Shown: positions 44,449-54,279, counted from the stretch's first letter. The stretch: DNA of 64,000 bases from Pantoea sp. GD03673 (GCF_029844725.1 NZ_JAOCKJ010000006.1:372001-436000); one strand, 5' to 3'. The notes: generated from the letters alone by a model not told the origin. Program-made: numbers and translations.

Positions 44449-44477
44449 TTGGTCTGAGCGGATTTATTTGCTATTAT
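44449..44477 (+). promoter_or_regulatory. Upstream argR promoter candidate
   Basis: -35 TTGGTC (44449-44454), 17-bp spacer, -10 TATTAT (44472-44477). It lies about 130 bp before argR and outside the ARG-box region, so it would be less ArgR-controlled than the downstream promoter. Confidence 0.5.
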
Positions 44478-44520
44478 CGCCGCCCGCTAGCCGCCCGAAC
44501 TCTGCTCATCAATCGACCGA

Positions 44521-44549
44521 TTGCATAAAAATGCATTTAAATGCATAAT
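44521..44549 (+). promoter_or_regulatory. Autoregulated argR promoter overlapping ARG-box palindromes
   Basis: -35 TTGCAT (44521-44526), 17-bp spacer, -10 CATAAT (44544-44549). The same DNA contains two overlapping palindromes, TGCAT-AAAA-ATGCA (44522-44535) and TGCAT-TTAA-ATGCA (44532-44545), resembling the ARG-box TGAAT-WWWW-ATTCA. ArgR hexamers bound here would cover the promoter, matching the autorepression known in E. coli. Confidence 0.65.
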
Positions 44550-44603
44550 CACCACTCTGCCGCGGGCGGATGCGCGGTTATTCTCTCTATTTATTGGTAA
44601 CCT

Positions 44604-45074
44604 ATGCGAAACCCATCGAAACAAGACGATCTGATCAAGGCTTTCAAGGCCTTATTAAAAGAAGAAAAATTCAGTTCCCAGGGCGAAATCGTTCAGGCAC
44701 TTCAGGATGAGGGCTTTGAAAATATCAATCAGTCCAAAGTCTCGCGGATGCTGACCAAGTTTGGTGCAGTGCGCACCCGGAATGCCAAGATGGAGATGGT
44801 CTATTGCCTGCCTGCTGAATTGGGTGTGCCAACCACGACCAGCCCGTTAAAAAATCTGGTACTCGATATCGACTACAACGATGCACTGGTGGTGATTCAT
44901 ACCAGTCCGGGCGCAGCACAGTTGATTGCACGTCTGCTGGATTCACTGGGTAAATCGGAAGGAATTCTGGGCACCATTGCTGGCGATGACACGATCTTTA
45001 TAACGCGTGCTCGCGACTTCACGGTTAAACAACTGCACAGCGCCATTCTTAACCTGTTTGAACAGGAACTCTGA
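44604..45074 (+). CDS. argR: Arginine repressor ArgR
   Basis: 156 residues (E. coli 156). N-terminal winged helix (LVEA-type segment; [17 protein letters not shown] recognition region, about 44-60) and a C-terminal arginine-binding, hexamerising domain with [10 protein letters not shown]. It represses arginine biosynthesis and acts as accessory factor in cer/XerCD recombination. Ends at an intrinsic terminator. Confidence 0.97.
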   Translation: MRNPSKQDDLIKAFKALLKEEKFSSQGEIVQALQDEGFENINQSKVSRMLTKFGAVRTRNAKMEMVYCLPAELGVPTTTSPLKNLVLDIDYNDALVVIHTSPGAAQLIARLLDSLGKSEGILGTIAGDDTIFITRARDFTVKQLHSAILNLFEQEL

Positions 45075-45081
45075 TCGTTAA

Positions 45082-45120
45082 CTGACGACCGGTCATTCTG
45101 CGCCAGGTCGTCAGCGCATT
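45082..45120 (+). terminator. Terminator of argR
   Basis: 9-bp stem CTGACGACC/GGTCGTCAG (45082-45090, 45106-45114), followed by CGCATTTT. Confidence 0.65.
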
Positions 45121-45323
45121 TTCCCCGTTCAGCATTGAGCCATCTGGCTCGCTTTCACATCACCAGCAAGCCTCTTAATCGCAGAGTTCACTGGTCAGAT
45201 CGCTTACCCTGCTTAACCTTTCGCGCTATTTTACACTGCTTTACACCAGTGATGCGGCACCATTGCCCGGATCCAAATCAAACTCCAGTCCGATACACCC
45301 CTGACTTTCGCACTAAACGTTAA

Positions 45324-45339
45324 AGTGATCTATCTCACT
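45324..45339. promoter_or_regulatory. CRP-like site upstream of the yhcN cluster (distal)
   Basis: GTGA-N6-TCAC (45325-45328, 45335-45338) with flanking A and T; matches the CRP half-site spacing. About 210 bp before the first yhcN-like ATG. Confidence 0.45.
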
Positions 45340-45489
45340 GTTTTTCTGATTAAAAACAGGCCAAAGGCTATTTTTCACCCGTTTTTTATAACGTTAAGTT
45401 ATTAAAAGTAGCCATAAGGATAAAGAATCACAAAAAAACATTATTAGCGGGGTATTAATTTCTATCGTTATTAGTTCTATACTTCTTTT

Positions 45490-45505
45490 CGTGATGCAAA
45501 TCACA
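45490..45505. promoter_or_regulatory. CRP/FNR-like site just upstream of the first yhcN-like gene
   Basis: CGTGA-TGCAAA-TCACA matches the CRP consensus TGTGA-N6-TCACA at all but the first base; the inner TGAT-N4-ATCA also fits an FNR core. Centred about 47 bp before the ATG, immediately downstream of a TATACT, a position more consistent with repression than activation from that box. Confidence 0.5.
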
Positions 45506-45544
45506 CTAACTAAAAAGATAAAAATAGACGACGAGGAAATATCT

Positions 45545-45808
45545 ATGAACGTAAAAACTACCATCGCTACCCTGAGCATTCTTTCTGCCCTTTCATTCGG
45601 TGCTGTAGCAGCAGAATCTATTAATGCTTCTCAGGCACAGAATCTGCAGGCTGTCGGCACCATCAGTGTCAGCGGCGTAGCCGGTTCACCGATGGACATC
45701 AAACAGAAACTTAGCGACAAAGCCGATCAGCAGGGTGCAAAAGCCTATCGCGTGATCGAGGCCTATAACAACGGCAATTATCACGCTACCGCTGCGCTGT
45801 ATAACTAA
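45545..45808 (+). CDS. yhcN: YhcN-like DUF1471 periplasmic protein, copy 1
   Basis: 87 residues. Signal peptide (cleavage near AVA/AES, 22), then a DUF1471 domain with GTISVSGVAGSPMD and a C-terminal ATAALYN. Closest of the three to E. coli YhcN, which has 87 residues and is linked to acid, peroxide and biofilm stress. The ATG follows GAGGAAATATCT; the frame is open from 45491, but that extension crosses a CRP/FNR-like site. First of three tandem paralogues. Confidence 0.92.
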   Translation: MNVKTTIATLSILSALSFGAVAAESINASQAQNLQAVGTISVSGVAGSPMDIKQKLSDKADQQGAKAYRVIEAYNNGNYHATAALYN

Positions 45809-45897
45809 GGCGTAACCCGATAATGCCAGTGGCTTTCTGTCTGACGCGCCCTTTTGCGCTCCGGAGAGCTAAAGCAAAAAATTCAGGAGAGTTAACC

Positions 45898-46164
45898 ATG
45901 AAAACGAAATTAGCGATTGCTGTACTGGGCCTGGCCTCCCTGTTCTCTGTGGGTGCCAGTGCCGCCAGCCTGGTATCCAATGAACAGGCACAGGGCCTGC
46001 AGTCAATGAATCAGACCATCAGCATTGGTGGACGTAATGGTGACCAGACCCATATTCGTCAGGTGCTGTCTGAGAAAGCGGATGCGCAGGGTGCCAGCCA
46101 CTACCGCATCATTGAAAATAACCAGGATAACACCTGGCACGTTACCGCTGAGCTTTATAAATAA
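45898..46164 (+). CDS. YhcN-like DUF1471 periplasmic protein, copy 2
   Basis: 88 residues. Signal peptide (cleavage near ASA, 22) and a DUF1471 domain ending HVTAELYK. The most diverged copy: the usual GT-V-S-GxAGSPMD segment is replaced by QTISIGGRNGDQTHI. SD AGGAGAG, 8 bases before the ATG at 45898; upstream in-frame codons lack support. 89 bp after copy 1. The divergence suggests an old duplication with some change of role. Confidence 0.9.
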   Translation: MKTKLAIAVLGLASLFSVGASAASLVSNEQAQGLQSMNQTISIGGRNGDQTHIRQVLSEKADAQGASHYRIIENNQDNTWHVTAELYK

Positions 46165-46258
46165 TTAACCGTGATGATGCCTGAATGGCATCAAAACATT
46201 CCGACGACCCGCCCGTGACGATTAACCGCAGGTTGTTGAATGTATTGAGGAGATAATC

Positions 46259-46522
46259 ATGAATATCAAAACAACCATCGCTACAGTCAGTCTGCTTTCC
46301 GTTATGGCGTTCGGCGCATCTGCCGCACAGCTGGTAACCGGCGACCAGACGCAAAACCTGCAGCCTGCGGGCACCGTGACCATCAGTGGAACCGCGGGAT
46401 CGCCAATGGATTACCGCGCTGAGCTTTCACAGAAAGCGGATGAACAGGGTGCCAGCGCCTACAAAGTGATTGAAGCGCGCACCGGTGATAACTATCACAT
46501 CACCGCACAGCTTTATAAGTAA
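46259..46522 (+). CDS. YhcN-like DUF1471 periplasmic protein, copy 3
   Basis: 87 residues. Signal peptide MNIKTTIATVSLLSVMAFG..A (cleavage near 22), DUF1471 with GTVTISGTAGSPMD and terminal AQLYK; closely similar to copy 1. SD GAGGAG 7-8 bases before the ATG. 94 bp after copy 2 and followed by a strong terminator, so the three genes are probably one transcript. Confidence 0.92.
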   Translation: MNIKTTIATVSLLSVMAFGASAAQLVTGDQTQNLQPAGTVTISGTAGSPMDYRAELSQKADEQGASAYKVIEARTGDNYHITAQLYK

Positions 46523-46551
46523 CTCCTCGTCAGCTTCATGACGAACCCTTT

Positions 46552-46576
46552 GGCCCCGCTCGCCGGGGCCTTTTTT
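46552..46576 (+). terminator. Terminator of the yhcN cluster
   Basis: 7-bp stem GGCCCCG/CGGGGCC with loop CTCGC, followed by TTTTTT. Confidence 0.88.
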
Positions 46577-46587
46577 CATCTGATGAT

Positions 46588-46857
46588 TTATCTGACATTA
46601 AAGTGAAGCTGACCTTCCAGCTCCTCTTCTGCCTCATCAAATAACAGTATCAGTGCGCCATAGCGCCTTCGCTGCCCCCTGCCCAGGTTGACAAATTCAA
46701 TCTCCAGCGGCATCGGCAACAACGCCCCTGTCACGACATCCCACAATCCATCCAGATCGCAGATGCGGCGCTCCTCCAGTGCAAATCGCTCGCTGAACTG
46801 GCGAAAGAAATGGGACTGATCGACTATTTCATTAAAATCAAAACGCTCGATTTTCAT
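46588..46857 (-). CDS. yhcO: Barstar-family protein YhcO
   Basis: 89 residues. Barstar fold with [22 protein letters not shown] and a conserved [23 protein letters not shown]-terminus nearly identical to E. coli YhcO. Barstar relatives inhibit barnase-type RNases, but no barnase partner is present nearby, so the role is unknown. Start ATG 46857 aligns with E. coli (MNIYTFDF); five more codons would be possible. Confidence 0.92.
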   Translation of the reverse strand: MKIERFDFNEIVDQSHFFRQFSERFALEERRICDLDGLWDVVTGALLPMPLEIEFVNLGRGQRRRYGALILLFDEAEEELEGQLHFNVR

Positions 46858-46912
46858 GCTGACGGCTCCCATGCTCCGTCTGCGGGCGACGTTCGCCGCC
46901 CGTTCGTGTCGG

Positions 46913-48364
46913 TTAGTTCAAACCGCCCAGGTGCAGCGTTTTGACCTCCAGATACTCTTCCATGCCAAGGACTGAACCTTCACGGCCCAGACCAGACTCT
47001 TTCACACCACCAAATGGTGCCAGCTCAGTTGAGACGGCACATTCGTTAATGCCGATCATGCCGCTTTCCAGCGCGGCTGACACGCGGAACACCCGTTGCA
47101 GATTCTGGGTATAAAAGTAAGCGGCGAGGCCAAACGGCGTGGCGTTAGCGCGGCGGATGACATCCTCTTCGTCATCAAAGCGGAAACAGGCGGCCACCGG
47201 CCCAAAGGTCTCTTCCTGCGCGAGCTGCATGCCTTCATGCGCCTCGGTAATCACGGTTGGCTGCCAGAAGTTGCCGCCCAGCGCATGGCGTTCGCCACCC
47301 GCCAGTAATTTGCCGCCTTTCGCGACGGCGTCATTAACATGCTGCTCCACCTTTTCCACCGCCGACGCTTCAATCAATGGTCCGACAATCACCCCCTCGT
47401 CCATGCCGTTACCTACCTTAAGCCTGTTCACTTCGGCGGCCAGTTGCTGAGTGAAGCGGTCGTAGATGGCGTTATGAATGTAGAAACGGTTCACGCTGAC
47501 GCACACCTGGCCCGCATTACGAAATTTGTTGGCAATCGCACCCTGCACGGCGGCATCAATGTCGGCATCCTCAAACACGATGTAGGGAGCATTCCCTCCC
47601 AGCTCCATCGACACTTTTTTCATGGTGTCGGCGGCATTACGCATCAGCAGCTTGCCCACCTGCGTCGAGCCGGTGAACGAGATTTTACGCACCGCTTTGC
47701 TGGCCATAATCGCATCGCTGATGGCATGAGTATCACCCGCTACTGCGTTCAGTACGCCATCAGGCACTCCCGCCTGCTTCGCCAGCGCCACCAGGGCAAA
47801 GGCAGAGAGTGGCGTGTTATTGGCAAGTTTGATGATGCCGGTGCAGCCCGCAGCCAGGGCTGGCCCCAGCTTACGGGTGAGCATCGCCATCGGGAAATTC
47901 CACGGCGTGATGGCGGCGACAACGCCAATCGGCTCGCGGGTGGCCAGAATACGGGAACCGGGTTTTGCTGGCGGAATGATCTCGCCGTTAGCCCGTTTTG
48001 CCTGCTCGGCAAACCACTGAATGAAACTGGCGGCGTATTCCACTTCTCCTTCAGCCTCTTTCAGGGGCTTGCCCTGTTCGGTCGTCATCAGCTGTCCCAG
48101 CCAGCGCTTGTTCTCAATGATCAGCTGGTACCAGCGCGTAAGAATTTCAGCGCGCGCTTTTGCCGTCTGCGCCCGCCAGGCGGGAAAGGCGCGCTCCGCG
48201 GCGGCAATAGCCTGTTCCGTTTCCGCTTTACCGGCTTTTGCGACCTGTGCAATCACCTCACCGGTCGCCGGATTGGTCACGTCAAAGGTGGAGGCCGCCT
48301 GATGCCACTGTCCGTCCGCGAAATAACCGGTGTGGAACAGTTCGCTCTCTTGCAGTGATTTCAT
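46913..48364 (-). CDS. NAD(P)-dependent succinate-semialdehyde-dehydrogenase-family protein
   Basis: 483 residues, GabD-like throughout. Aldehyde dehydrogenase motifs: TPWNFP (153-158), TGSTQVG (231-237), catalytic E254 (SMELGGNAP) and C288 (GQVC). The cofactor motif usually KPA-x-x-TP reads KLANNTP (179-185), losing the conserved proline. The substrate may be succinate semialdehyde or another semialdehyde or aromatic aldehyde. It lies between aaeB and yhcO, where E. coli has no gene, in the direction of aaeXAB, 113 bp after aaeB. ATG 48364 follows AGGAGCGAATCA. Confidence 0.88.
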   Translation of the reverse strand: MKSLQESELFHTGYFADGQWHQAASTFDVTNPATGEVIAQVAKAGKAETEQAIAAAERAFPAWRAQTAKARAEILTRWYQLIIENKRWLGQLMTTEQGKPLKEAEGEVEYAASFIQWFAEQAKRANGEIIPPAKPGSRILATREPIGVVAAITPWNFPMAMLTRKLGPALAAGCTGIIKLANNTPLSAFALVALAKQAGVPDGVLNAVAGDTHAISDAIMASKAVRKISFTGSTQVGKLLMRNAADTMKKVSMELGGNAPYIVFEDADIDAAVQGAIANKFRNAGQVCVSVNRFYIHNAIYDRFTQQLAAEVNRLKVGNGMDEGVIVGPLIEASAVEKVEQHVNDAVAKGGKLLAGGERHALGGNFWQPTVITEAHEGMQLAQEETFGPVAACFRFDDEEDVIRRANATPFGLAAYFYTQNLQRVFRVSAALESGMIGINECAVSTELAPFGGVKESGLGREGSVLGMEEYLEVKTLHLGGLN

Positions 48365-48477
48365 TGATTCGCTCCTGTCAGTTTTGCTCTTCCGTCTGGA
48401 GAGTATAGTTGGCAAAAGCGACAGATTTTGTGATGGGCGGGGATTGGACAGGCCGCTGCAGGCCGCAGCGGCCAGAT

Positions 48478-50430
48478 TCAGATTTGGATGAGCGTGTTCT
48501 GGTACTTATCCAGCATCGTCGCCAGCCGTTTTACCGGCTCTGTTACGCTGACGGGTGCCTCGTAATGGACCAGTTTTTCCTGATAGACATCCAGCTCCTT
48601 CAGCAGACGTTCAAAGTAGTACCGGCGCTTGTCGTCGCTGCTGGCGGAGATCACCCGGTCAGCGGTGTAACGCAACTGTCGGTGATACGCAGAGAGGTCG
48701 GCGTTTACGGGCACTTCCGCATCGCGTAACCGCTGATGACCGATGATCAGCGTCAGGGCAATGCGATATTTATTGATATCCCCCGGAAACAGGTTCAGCA
48801 GCAGAAACAGTTGCTGATAGAGCGCCGGAAGATGATTTTCACGTCGACGCGCCTGATTGGTGGTCATGGCCGACACAGCCGCATACATAAAGCGGTTCAG
48901 CAGCTTGCGGCCGGTGCGCGCTTTCGATTTATCACGAATCAGCAGAATGACCATCATCGCCACAAAGCAGCCGATAACCTGACCGAGCACATTGTCGAGG
49001 AAGACGTTAATGTGAAATTCCATCGGATTATCGAGAACCAACACGTTGAGCGTCCCAATCAATGCGCCCAGCGTGCCGAGCTGACGCCGCTGAATGAAGA
49101 TGCCGCCGATAAAACCCAGTATGCCAATAGCGATGCAGAGCAATAGCGCACTCTGCTGCGTGCCGGGAAGGATATACATAAAGTAGAGCGCACCCAGCGG
49201 AACCGCGACCGTCATGCCGTAGAGAAAATCTTTGGCCATCATCAGCGGATTAGGCATACGCATCGCCAGTGCGGTAATGACGGCCAGCATCACCATACAG
49301 CCACTGCCCGACGTCCAGCCCGTGTAGAGCCAGAACAGCGAACCCAGCGCGGTCGCAACGAAGGTGCGGATACCGTTGATCATCGCATGATGTGTTTCAG
49401 CAGAACGCGCCTGAATAACCACTTCGCGCTGCAGAATCTCCTCTTCCAGTGAGGTAATCCGGCTGTTGCTTTTAATCCCTTTGAGCAGCAGCAGATATTC
49501 AGTGGCGGCACCGACCCAGCTGGTCAGGGTCACCGGCGTTGATTTGCCACTGGCACCCATTACCCGCCGCATCACTTTCATGCGCTTATGCACCTCTTCA
49601 ACCGTTGAGGCTGGCTTTTCAATCATCAGCCGGTACTGGGGCGGGATGTAGTCCGGGCGGGAATTCTGGATCAGAAAAGTTTCGGCGGCCTGCGTAATCA
49701 GCGTCAGCGACAGGGTGTTGAGCATCTGCAGACGGCGGTTGCTGTTCTTCCAGCGTGACGACTCCATCATCAGCTGGCTGCGCATGCTGTTCAGCGCCGT
49801 GGTACGCCGTACCAGCGCACTCCAGGCTTTATCGACCTCTTCTTTATCTTCATGGGCGACGCAGAGTTGCAGCAGCTGGTAGTGGGCCACCAGCAGCGAA
49901 TCGACTTCAGCGTCGATAACCTTTTTAATCGAACGTGGCGAGAAGATCATATCGGCCAGAATGGCACACAGAATGCCGAGTACGATTTCACTGCAGCGCT
50001 CTACCGCATACTGAGGCACCAGCGTCAGACCGCCGCTGGCGTTGGCTGTTACCACAATAATCAGCGCGGTGTAGCCCGCCAGTCCCAGTGCGTAGGAGTT
50101 TTCAACCCTGATGAGTGAAGAGAGCCAGACGCAGAGTCCTGCCCAGATGCAGCACAGCAGCAGCATCACGACCGGCGCACGCACAGTGGCGATCATGATA
50201 GTCAGCGCAGCGATACAGCCGATAAATGTCCCGATAATACGCAAAACACCGCGGTAGCGCAGCGCCCCGGAATAGGGATCGCCGCCGGCCGCAAAAGCGG
50301 TGCCACCGGCCACGATACCGGCGGTCATCACCGCCCAGCGCGGTGTTTCGAGATTAAAATGAAAACCCACCATCAGCGCCAGCACCAGCGCGAAGGTAAG
50401 CTTTACCGGGAAACGCAGAAACTCAATCAT
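48478..50430 (-). CDS. aaeB: p-Hydroxybenzoate efflux pump subunit AaeB
   Basis: 650 residues (E. coli 655). FUSC-family membrane protein: six hydrophobic helices in the first 170 residues, a cytoplasmic domain, a second six-helix block (about 365-500) and a soluble C-terminus. With AaeA it exports aromatic carboxylic acids as a relief valve. Nine bases after aaeA. Confidence 0.95.
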   Translation of the reverse strand: MIEFLRFPVKLTFALVLALMVGFHFNLETPRWAVMTAGIVAGGTAFAAGGDPYSGALRYRGVLRIIGTFIGCIAALTIMIATVRAPVVMLLLCCIWAGLCVWLSSLIRVENSYALGLAGYTALIIVVTANASGGLTLVPQYAVERCSEIVLGILCAILADMIFSPRSIKKVIDAEVDSLLVAHYQLLQLCVAHEDKEEVDKAWSALVRRTTALNSMRSQLMMESSRWKNSNRRLQMLNTLSLTLITQAAETFLIQNSRPDYIPPQYRLMIEKPASTVEEVHKRMKVMRRVMGASGKSTPVTLTSWVGAATEYLLLLKGIKSNSRITSLEEEILQREVVIQARSAETHHAMINGIRTFVATALGSLFWLYTGWTSGSGCMVMLAVITALAMRMPNPLMMAKDFLYGMTVAVPLGALYFMYILPGTQQSALLLCIAIGILGFIGGIFIQRRQLGTLGALIGTLNVLVLDNPMEFHINVFLDNVLGQVIGCFVAMMVILLIRDKSKARTGRKLLNRFMYAAVSAMTTNQARRRENHLPALYQQLFLLLNLFPGDINKYRIALTLIIGHQRLRDAEVPVNADLSAYHRQLRYTADRVISASSDDKRRYYFERLLKELDVYQEKLVHYEAPVSVTEPVKRLATMLDKYQNTLIQI

Positions 50431-50439
50431 ATCGCCCTC

Positions 50440-51372
50440 TTAACCAAACTCACGCAGGCGATTAAACAGTCGGCTCATGGGTGAAACCTGTTCAGGCTGG
50501 CGATCGGCCTGACCGGTGATGACCACTGTCGCCGTGGTGCCTGCCGGGAAGCGATTGCCGGGCTGCTGGTCAAGCCGGATGCGCACCGGCACCCGTTGTG
50601 CCAGACGAACCCACTCCAGGTTGGAATCCACCGTCGCCATCCCTTTGCTGTCGACCGAGCTGCTGCTGTTGGTGACTCCCGCTGCCACACTGTCCACCGT
50701 GCCGCGCAGCACAATGTTGCTGCCAAGTGGGGTCACTTCCGCACGGAAGCCCTTCTCAACACCGTGCAGCTTGGTCTCTTCCAGGTAAGCCAGCACATAG
50801 AAGGAGTGCTGCTGAACCAGCGCCACTGCCACAGAACCGCGGGTAATAAACTCACCCTGGTAAACGTTGAGGTTGGTGACCCAGCCATCCGAGGGCGCAG
50901 TTACAGTGGTACGCTCAAGATCGATCTTCGCCAGATCGCGTGTCGCCACTGATTTTGCCAGCTGATGCTCGCTGGTCTGCAGATCGTTGTTGGATTGCTC
51001 GATCGCCTCACGCGACATGGCTGAGGTGCCAAGCTGGTTGCGGCGTCCCGCTTCGCGACGCTTCTCACTCACCAGTGCCTGATAATATTCAACATCCGCC
51101 TGTGCCTGCTCCAGCGCTTTTTGATAGCGCGGCCGATCAACCACAAACAGCGTATCGCCCTTCTTCACCAGCTGGTTGTCGTGTACCGGAACCTCGGTAA
51201 TCAGACCGGTAACGTCAGGCGAGATCGCTACCACATCAGCCGCAAAGCGTGCATCACGCGTCCAGGGTGATTCGGTGTAGAACACCCAGGCGCGGAAGAT
51301 AATGACCACGGCAATGATGACCAGCAGGATGGTGATCGCGTAGCGCGCGATTTTTCTTATGAGTGCTTTCAC
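50440..51372 (-). CDS. aaeA: p-Hydroxybenzoate efflux pump membrane-fusion subunit AaeA
   Basis: 310 residues (E. coli 310). One N-terminal membrane helix (11-31) and a HlyD/EmrA-type periplasmic adaptor: biotinyl-lipoyl halves around [21 protein letters not shown] and [19 protein letters not shown] flank a helical hairpin. It connects AaeB to an outer-membrane channel. Seven bases after aaeX. Confidence 0.96.
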   Translation of the reverse strand: MKALIRKIARYAITILLVIIAVVIIFRAWVFYTESPWTRDARFAADVVAISPDVTGLITEVPVHDNQLVKKGDTLFVVDRPRYQKALEQAQADVEYYQALVSEKRREAGRRNQLGTSAMSREAIEQSNNDLQTSEHQLAKSVATRDLAKIDLERTTVTAPSDGWVTNLNVYQGEFITRGSVAVALVQQHSFYVLAYLEETKLHGVEKGFRAEVTPLGSNIVLRGTVDSVAAGVTNSSSSVDSKGMATVDSNLEWVRLAQRVPVRIRLDQQPGNRFPAGTTATVVITGQADRQPEQVSPMSRLFNRLREFG

Positions 51373-51379
51373 TTCAACC

Positions 51380-51586
51380 TCAGACTAATAAACGGGAGAC
51401 AAGGTAAAACACACAGCAGTAAAGCGCTGTATTAAAAAGTGCCGGATGCCAGACAAGATCGTAGATACCGCTCGGCGTCAGCACGCGTTTCACTAACCAG
51501 AACAGCATCAGTGAAATAATCAATTCGATGAAAACGGGCGGAAAAGAGAGCCCAAACATGACAAATACCGGAAGCACACTCATCAC
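51380..51586 (-). CDS. aaeX: Small membrane protein AaeX
   Basis: 68 residues (E. coli 67) with two hydrophobic helices (about 8-32 and 45-66) and the conserved GLSFPPVF and [29 protein letters not shown] segments. DUF1656 protein that starts aaeXAB operons; molecular role unknown. Confidence 0.94.
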   Translation of the reverse strand: MMSVLPVFVMFGLSFPPVFIELIISLMLFWLVKRVLTPSGIYDLVWHPALFNTALYCCVFYLVSRLLV

Positions 51587-51778
51587 AAATCCTTAGTTCG
51601 ACCTTGCCGGGATACTTCGTTGCCTCTTCAGATGTCGCAGGAAAACCTTCTGGCAGCGCTATCCGAACCGCAGCTGGCTTAATAATAGCGTATCATCGAA
51701 GGGTATCAGGCAATGAAGAATCACCGGGAAATACCCCGGCGCGCTTATAATAACGCGCCTGACTATACGTTTTCTACC

Positions 51779-51800
51779 GAATGTGATCTAAATCACTTTT
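51779..51800. promoter_or_regulatory. CRP-like site upstream of aaeR
   Basis: TGTGA-TCTAAA-TCACT (51782-51797) closely resembles the CRP consensus; the inner TGAT-N4-ATCA also fits FNR. It ends about 18 bp before the aaeR start, downstream of a TATAAT at 51746-51751, and could repress aaeR or act on the divergent aaeX promoter. Confidence 0.5.
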
Positions 51801-51815
51801 AAGCCAGAGTAAATA

Positions 51816-52733
51816 ATGGAACGACTGAAAGGTATGTCTGTCTTCGCCAGAGTGGTCGAACTGGGTTCGTTTACCGCGGCGGCGCGTCAGCTTCATCTGA
51901 GCGTCTCATCAATTAGCCAGATCGTCGCGAAACTGGAAGATGCATTGCAGGTGAAGCTGCTGAACCGCAGTACCCGCAGTATCGGGCTGACAGAAGCGGG
52001 CAAAATCTATTATCAGGGCTGCCGCCGTATGCTGGCGGAAGCGACGCAGGTGCATGAGCAGCTCTACGCGTTTAACAATACACCGATTGGCGTGTTGCGT
52101 ATTGGCAGCTCCTCGACCATGGCGCAGAACGTGCTGGCGGGTATGACCAGCGATATGCTGCGGGAATATCCGGGATTGAGTGTGAATCTCGTCACCGGCG
52201 TTCCGGCCCCGGATTTGATCGCCGATGGTCTGGATCTGGTCATCAGGGTGGGCGCGCTAAAAGATTCCAGCCTCTTTTCACGTCGCCTTGGCGCGATGCC
52301 GATGGTGGTGTGCGCGGCCAAAAGCTATCTGGCACAGCACGGCACGCCGGAGAAACCGGGTGATATCGATAATTTTTCCTGGCTGGAATATAGCGTCCGG
52401 CCCGACAACAATTTCGAGCTGATTGCACCTGAAGGTCTGGTAACCCGCCTGGCACCGCAGGGACGTTTCGTGACCAATGATTCGCTGACGCTGATCCGCT
52501 GGCTGAAGTCGGGTAATGGCATCGCCTATGTGCCGATGATGTGGGTGATTGAGGAGATCACCGCAGGCGAGATCGATATTCTGTTTCCGCACTATCAGTC
52601 CGATCCGCGTCCGGTGTATGCGCTCTATACCGAAAAGGATAAGTTGCCGCTTAAGGTGCAGGTCTGCATTGATTATCTGACCGGTTATTTTGAACAGGTG
52701 GCTGAACAGTATCAGCAGCACCGTAAAAGCTAA
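51816..52733 (+). CDS. aaeR: LysR-type activator AaeR
   Basis: 305 residues (E. coli 309). N-terminal winged helix (FVARVVELGSFTAAARQLHLS-like, residues 9-30) and a periplasmic-binding-protein-like effector domain. Divergent from aaeXAB, which it activates in response to aromatic carboxylic acids. Ends at a bidirectional terminator shared with tldD. Confidence 0.94.
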   Translation: MERLKGMSVFARVVELGSFTAAARQLHLSVSSISQIVAKLEDALQVKLLNRSTRSIGLTEAGKIYYQGCRRMLAEATQVHEQLYAFNNTPIGVLRIGSSSTMAQNVLAGMTSDMLREYPGLSVNLVTGVPAPDLIADGLDLVIRVGALKDSSLFSRRLGAMPMVVCAAKSYLAQHGTPEKPGDIDNFSWLEYSVRPDNNFELIAPEGLVTRLAPQGRFVTNDSLTLIRWLKSGNGIAYVPMMWVIEEITAGEIDILFPHYQSDPRPVYALYTEKDKLPLKVQVCIDYLTGYFEQVAEQYQQHRKS

Positions 52734-52757
52734 CAACCCGCCAGGCGGCGGGTTGTT
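52732..52757. terminator. Terminator between aaeR and tldD
   Basis: 11-bp stem AACAACCCGCC/GGCGGGTTGTT with a 4-nt loop between convergent genes. Confidence 0.8.
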
Positions 52758-52769
52758 GTTGCGGTTACA

Positions 52770-54215
52770 TCAGGCGGTGCCGCCGATGGTCAGTTTATCC
52801 AGCTTCAGGGTTGGCTGACCCACCCCGACCGGCAGGCTCTGGCCCTCTTTACCGCAGACGCCAACGCCTTTATCCAGCGCAAGATCATTCCCCACCATTG
52901 AGATCTGCTGCATCGCTTCAATGCCGGAGCCAATCAGCGTGGCACCTTTGACCGGTTTGGTGATTTTGCCCTTCTCAATCAGATAAGCCTCTGACGTTGA
53001 GAAGACAAATTTGCCGGAGGTGATGTCCACCTGACCGCCACCAAAGTTCGGCGCATAGATGCCATACTCAACGCTCTCAATGATATCCTGCGGCGATGAC
53101 TTGCCTGCCAGCATATAGGTGTTGGTCATACGCGGCATCGGCAGGTGCGCATAGGATTCACGACGTCCGTTACCGGTCGGGCTGACACCCATCAGTCGCG
53201 CGTTCAGCTTGTCCTGCATGTAGCCTTTCAGCACACCATTCTCAATCAGCATATTGTACTGACCGGGAACGCCTTCATCATCCACCGCCAGTGAACCGCG
53301 CAGCCCTTCAAGGGTGCCGTCATCCACCACGGTACAGAGTTCAGAGGCAACCTGCTGCCCGATTTTACCGCTGAATACGGAAGTGCCACGGCGGTTGAAG
53401 TCGCCTTCCAGACCGTGACCCACCGCTTCATGCAGCAGTACACCCGGCCAGCCTGCACCCAGCACCACCGGCAACGCACCGGCCGGTGCCGCTACAGCGG
53501 AGAGGTTAACCAGCGCCATGCGCACCGCTTCACGCGCCCAGGCGTCAGCGCGGACTTCGCCATTCTCATCTGCAAGGAAGAACGCATAGCCGGTTCGTGC
53601 GCCGCCGCCGCTTGCGCCGCGTTCACGCTTGCCCTGATCTTCAACCTGAACGCTGATAGAGAGGCGAACCAGCGGACGAACGTCTGCCGCCAGCGTACCG
53701 TCAGTTGCGGCCACCAGCACCTGCTCATAAACCCCGGTCAGGCTGGCGTTGACTTCCTGCACTCGCGGGTCGGCCGCACGAGCGACTTTATCAACGCGAT
53801 GCAGCAGGGCAATCTTATCTTCACGCGTCAGGCTGCTCAGCGGATCCACCGTCGAATAGAGCGAACGGTTCATCACGGCAGACAGCGTGTGCGCCTTGCC
53901 ATTTCCCTGTTCGCGCACGATGCTGCGTGCTGCTTCAGAGGAGAGACGCAGCGCATTCAGCGTAATCTGGTCGGCATAGGCGAAGCCGGTTTTCTCGCCG
54001 CTGACCGCACGCACGCCGACGCCCTGATCGATATGGTATGAGCCATCTTTAATGATTTTGTCTTCCAGCACCCAGGACTCGTGAAAGCTGGACTGAAAAT
54101 AGAGATCGGCATAATCCAGACGACGTTCTGAAAGCTGCCCTAACAGGGAAAATAGGTCCTGCTGATTAATGCCGTTAGCAGTCAGTAACTGCTCACTTAC
54201 CAGGTTCAGAGTCAT
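52770..54215 (-). CDS. tldD: Metalloprotease TldD
   Basis: 481 residues (E. coli 481). The HExxxH zinc motif HEAVGH (262-267) sits in [14 protein letters not shown]. With TldE/PmbA it forms a heterodimeric protease that processes microcin B17 and CcdA. The partner gene is not in this window, as in E. coli. 64 bp after yhdP. Confidence 0.97.
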   Translation of the reverse strand: MTLNLVSEQLLTANGINQQDLFSLLGQLSERRLDYADLYFQSSFHESWVLEDKIIKDGSYHIDQGVGVRAVSGEKTGFAYADQITLNALRLSSEAARSIVREQGNGKAHTLSAVMNRSLYSTVDPLSSLTREDKIALLHRVDKVARAADPRVQEVNASLTGVYEQVLVAATDGTLAADVRPLVRLSISVQVEDQGKRERGASGGGARTGYAFFLADENGEVRADAWAREAVRMALVNLSAVAAPAGALPVVLGAGWPGVLLHEAVGHGLEGDFNRRGTSVFSGKIGQQVASELCTVVDDGTLEGLRGSLAVDDEGVPGQYNMLIENGVLKGYMQDKLNARLMGVSPTGNGRRESYAHLPMPRMTNTYMLAGKSSPQDIIESVEYGIYAPNFGGGQVDITSGKFVFSTSEAYLIEKGKITKPVKGATLIGSGIEAMQQISMVGNDLALDKGVGVCGKEGQSLPVGVGQPTLKLDKLTIGGTA

Positions 54216-54279
54216 CGTTTCTCACTCATTATGTGCTCAGATAATCATAGCCTGCGGTAATTCCGGTACGGCGTCAAAT

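Larger units (their letters stand above)
44161..44603. other. Divergent mdh/argR regulatory interval
   Basis: 443 bp, no credible gene. Two argR promoter candidates and ARG-box palindromes lie on the right side (listed separately). The mdh promoter should be in the AT-rich left half, but I could not fix it. Confidence 0.6.
45121..45544. other. AT-rich leader region of the yhcN-like genes
   Basis: About 420 bp without a credible gene. It carries two CRP/FNR-type dyads (45324-45339 and 45490-45505) and a possible -10 TATACT at 45478-45483. AT content is clearly higher than in flanking genes, suggesting a regulated promoter, perhaps also bound by H-NS. Confidence 0.6.

Noticed and set aside
46588..46857. 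YhcO as the antitoxin of a barnase-barstar toxin-antitoxin pair
   Set aside because: No barnase-like or other small toxin gene is adjacent; neighbours are the yhcN array and an aldehyde dehydrogenase. YhcO is a conserved stand-alone gene in enterobacteria.
47339..48358. 339-codon plus-strand frame opposite the aldehyde dehydrogenase gene
   Set aside because: Antisense shadow; the minus-strand protein has all the family motifs.
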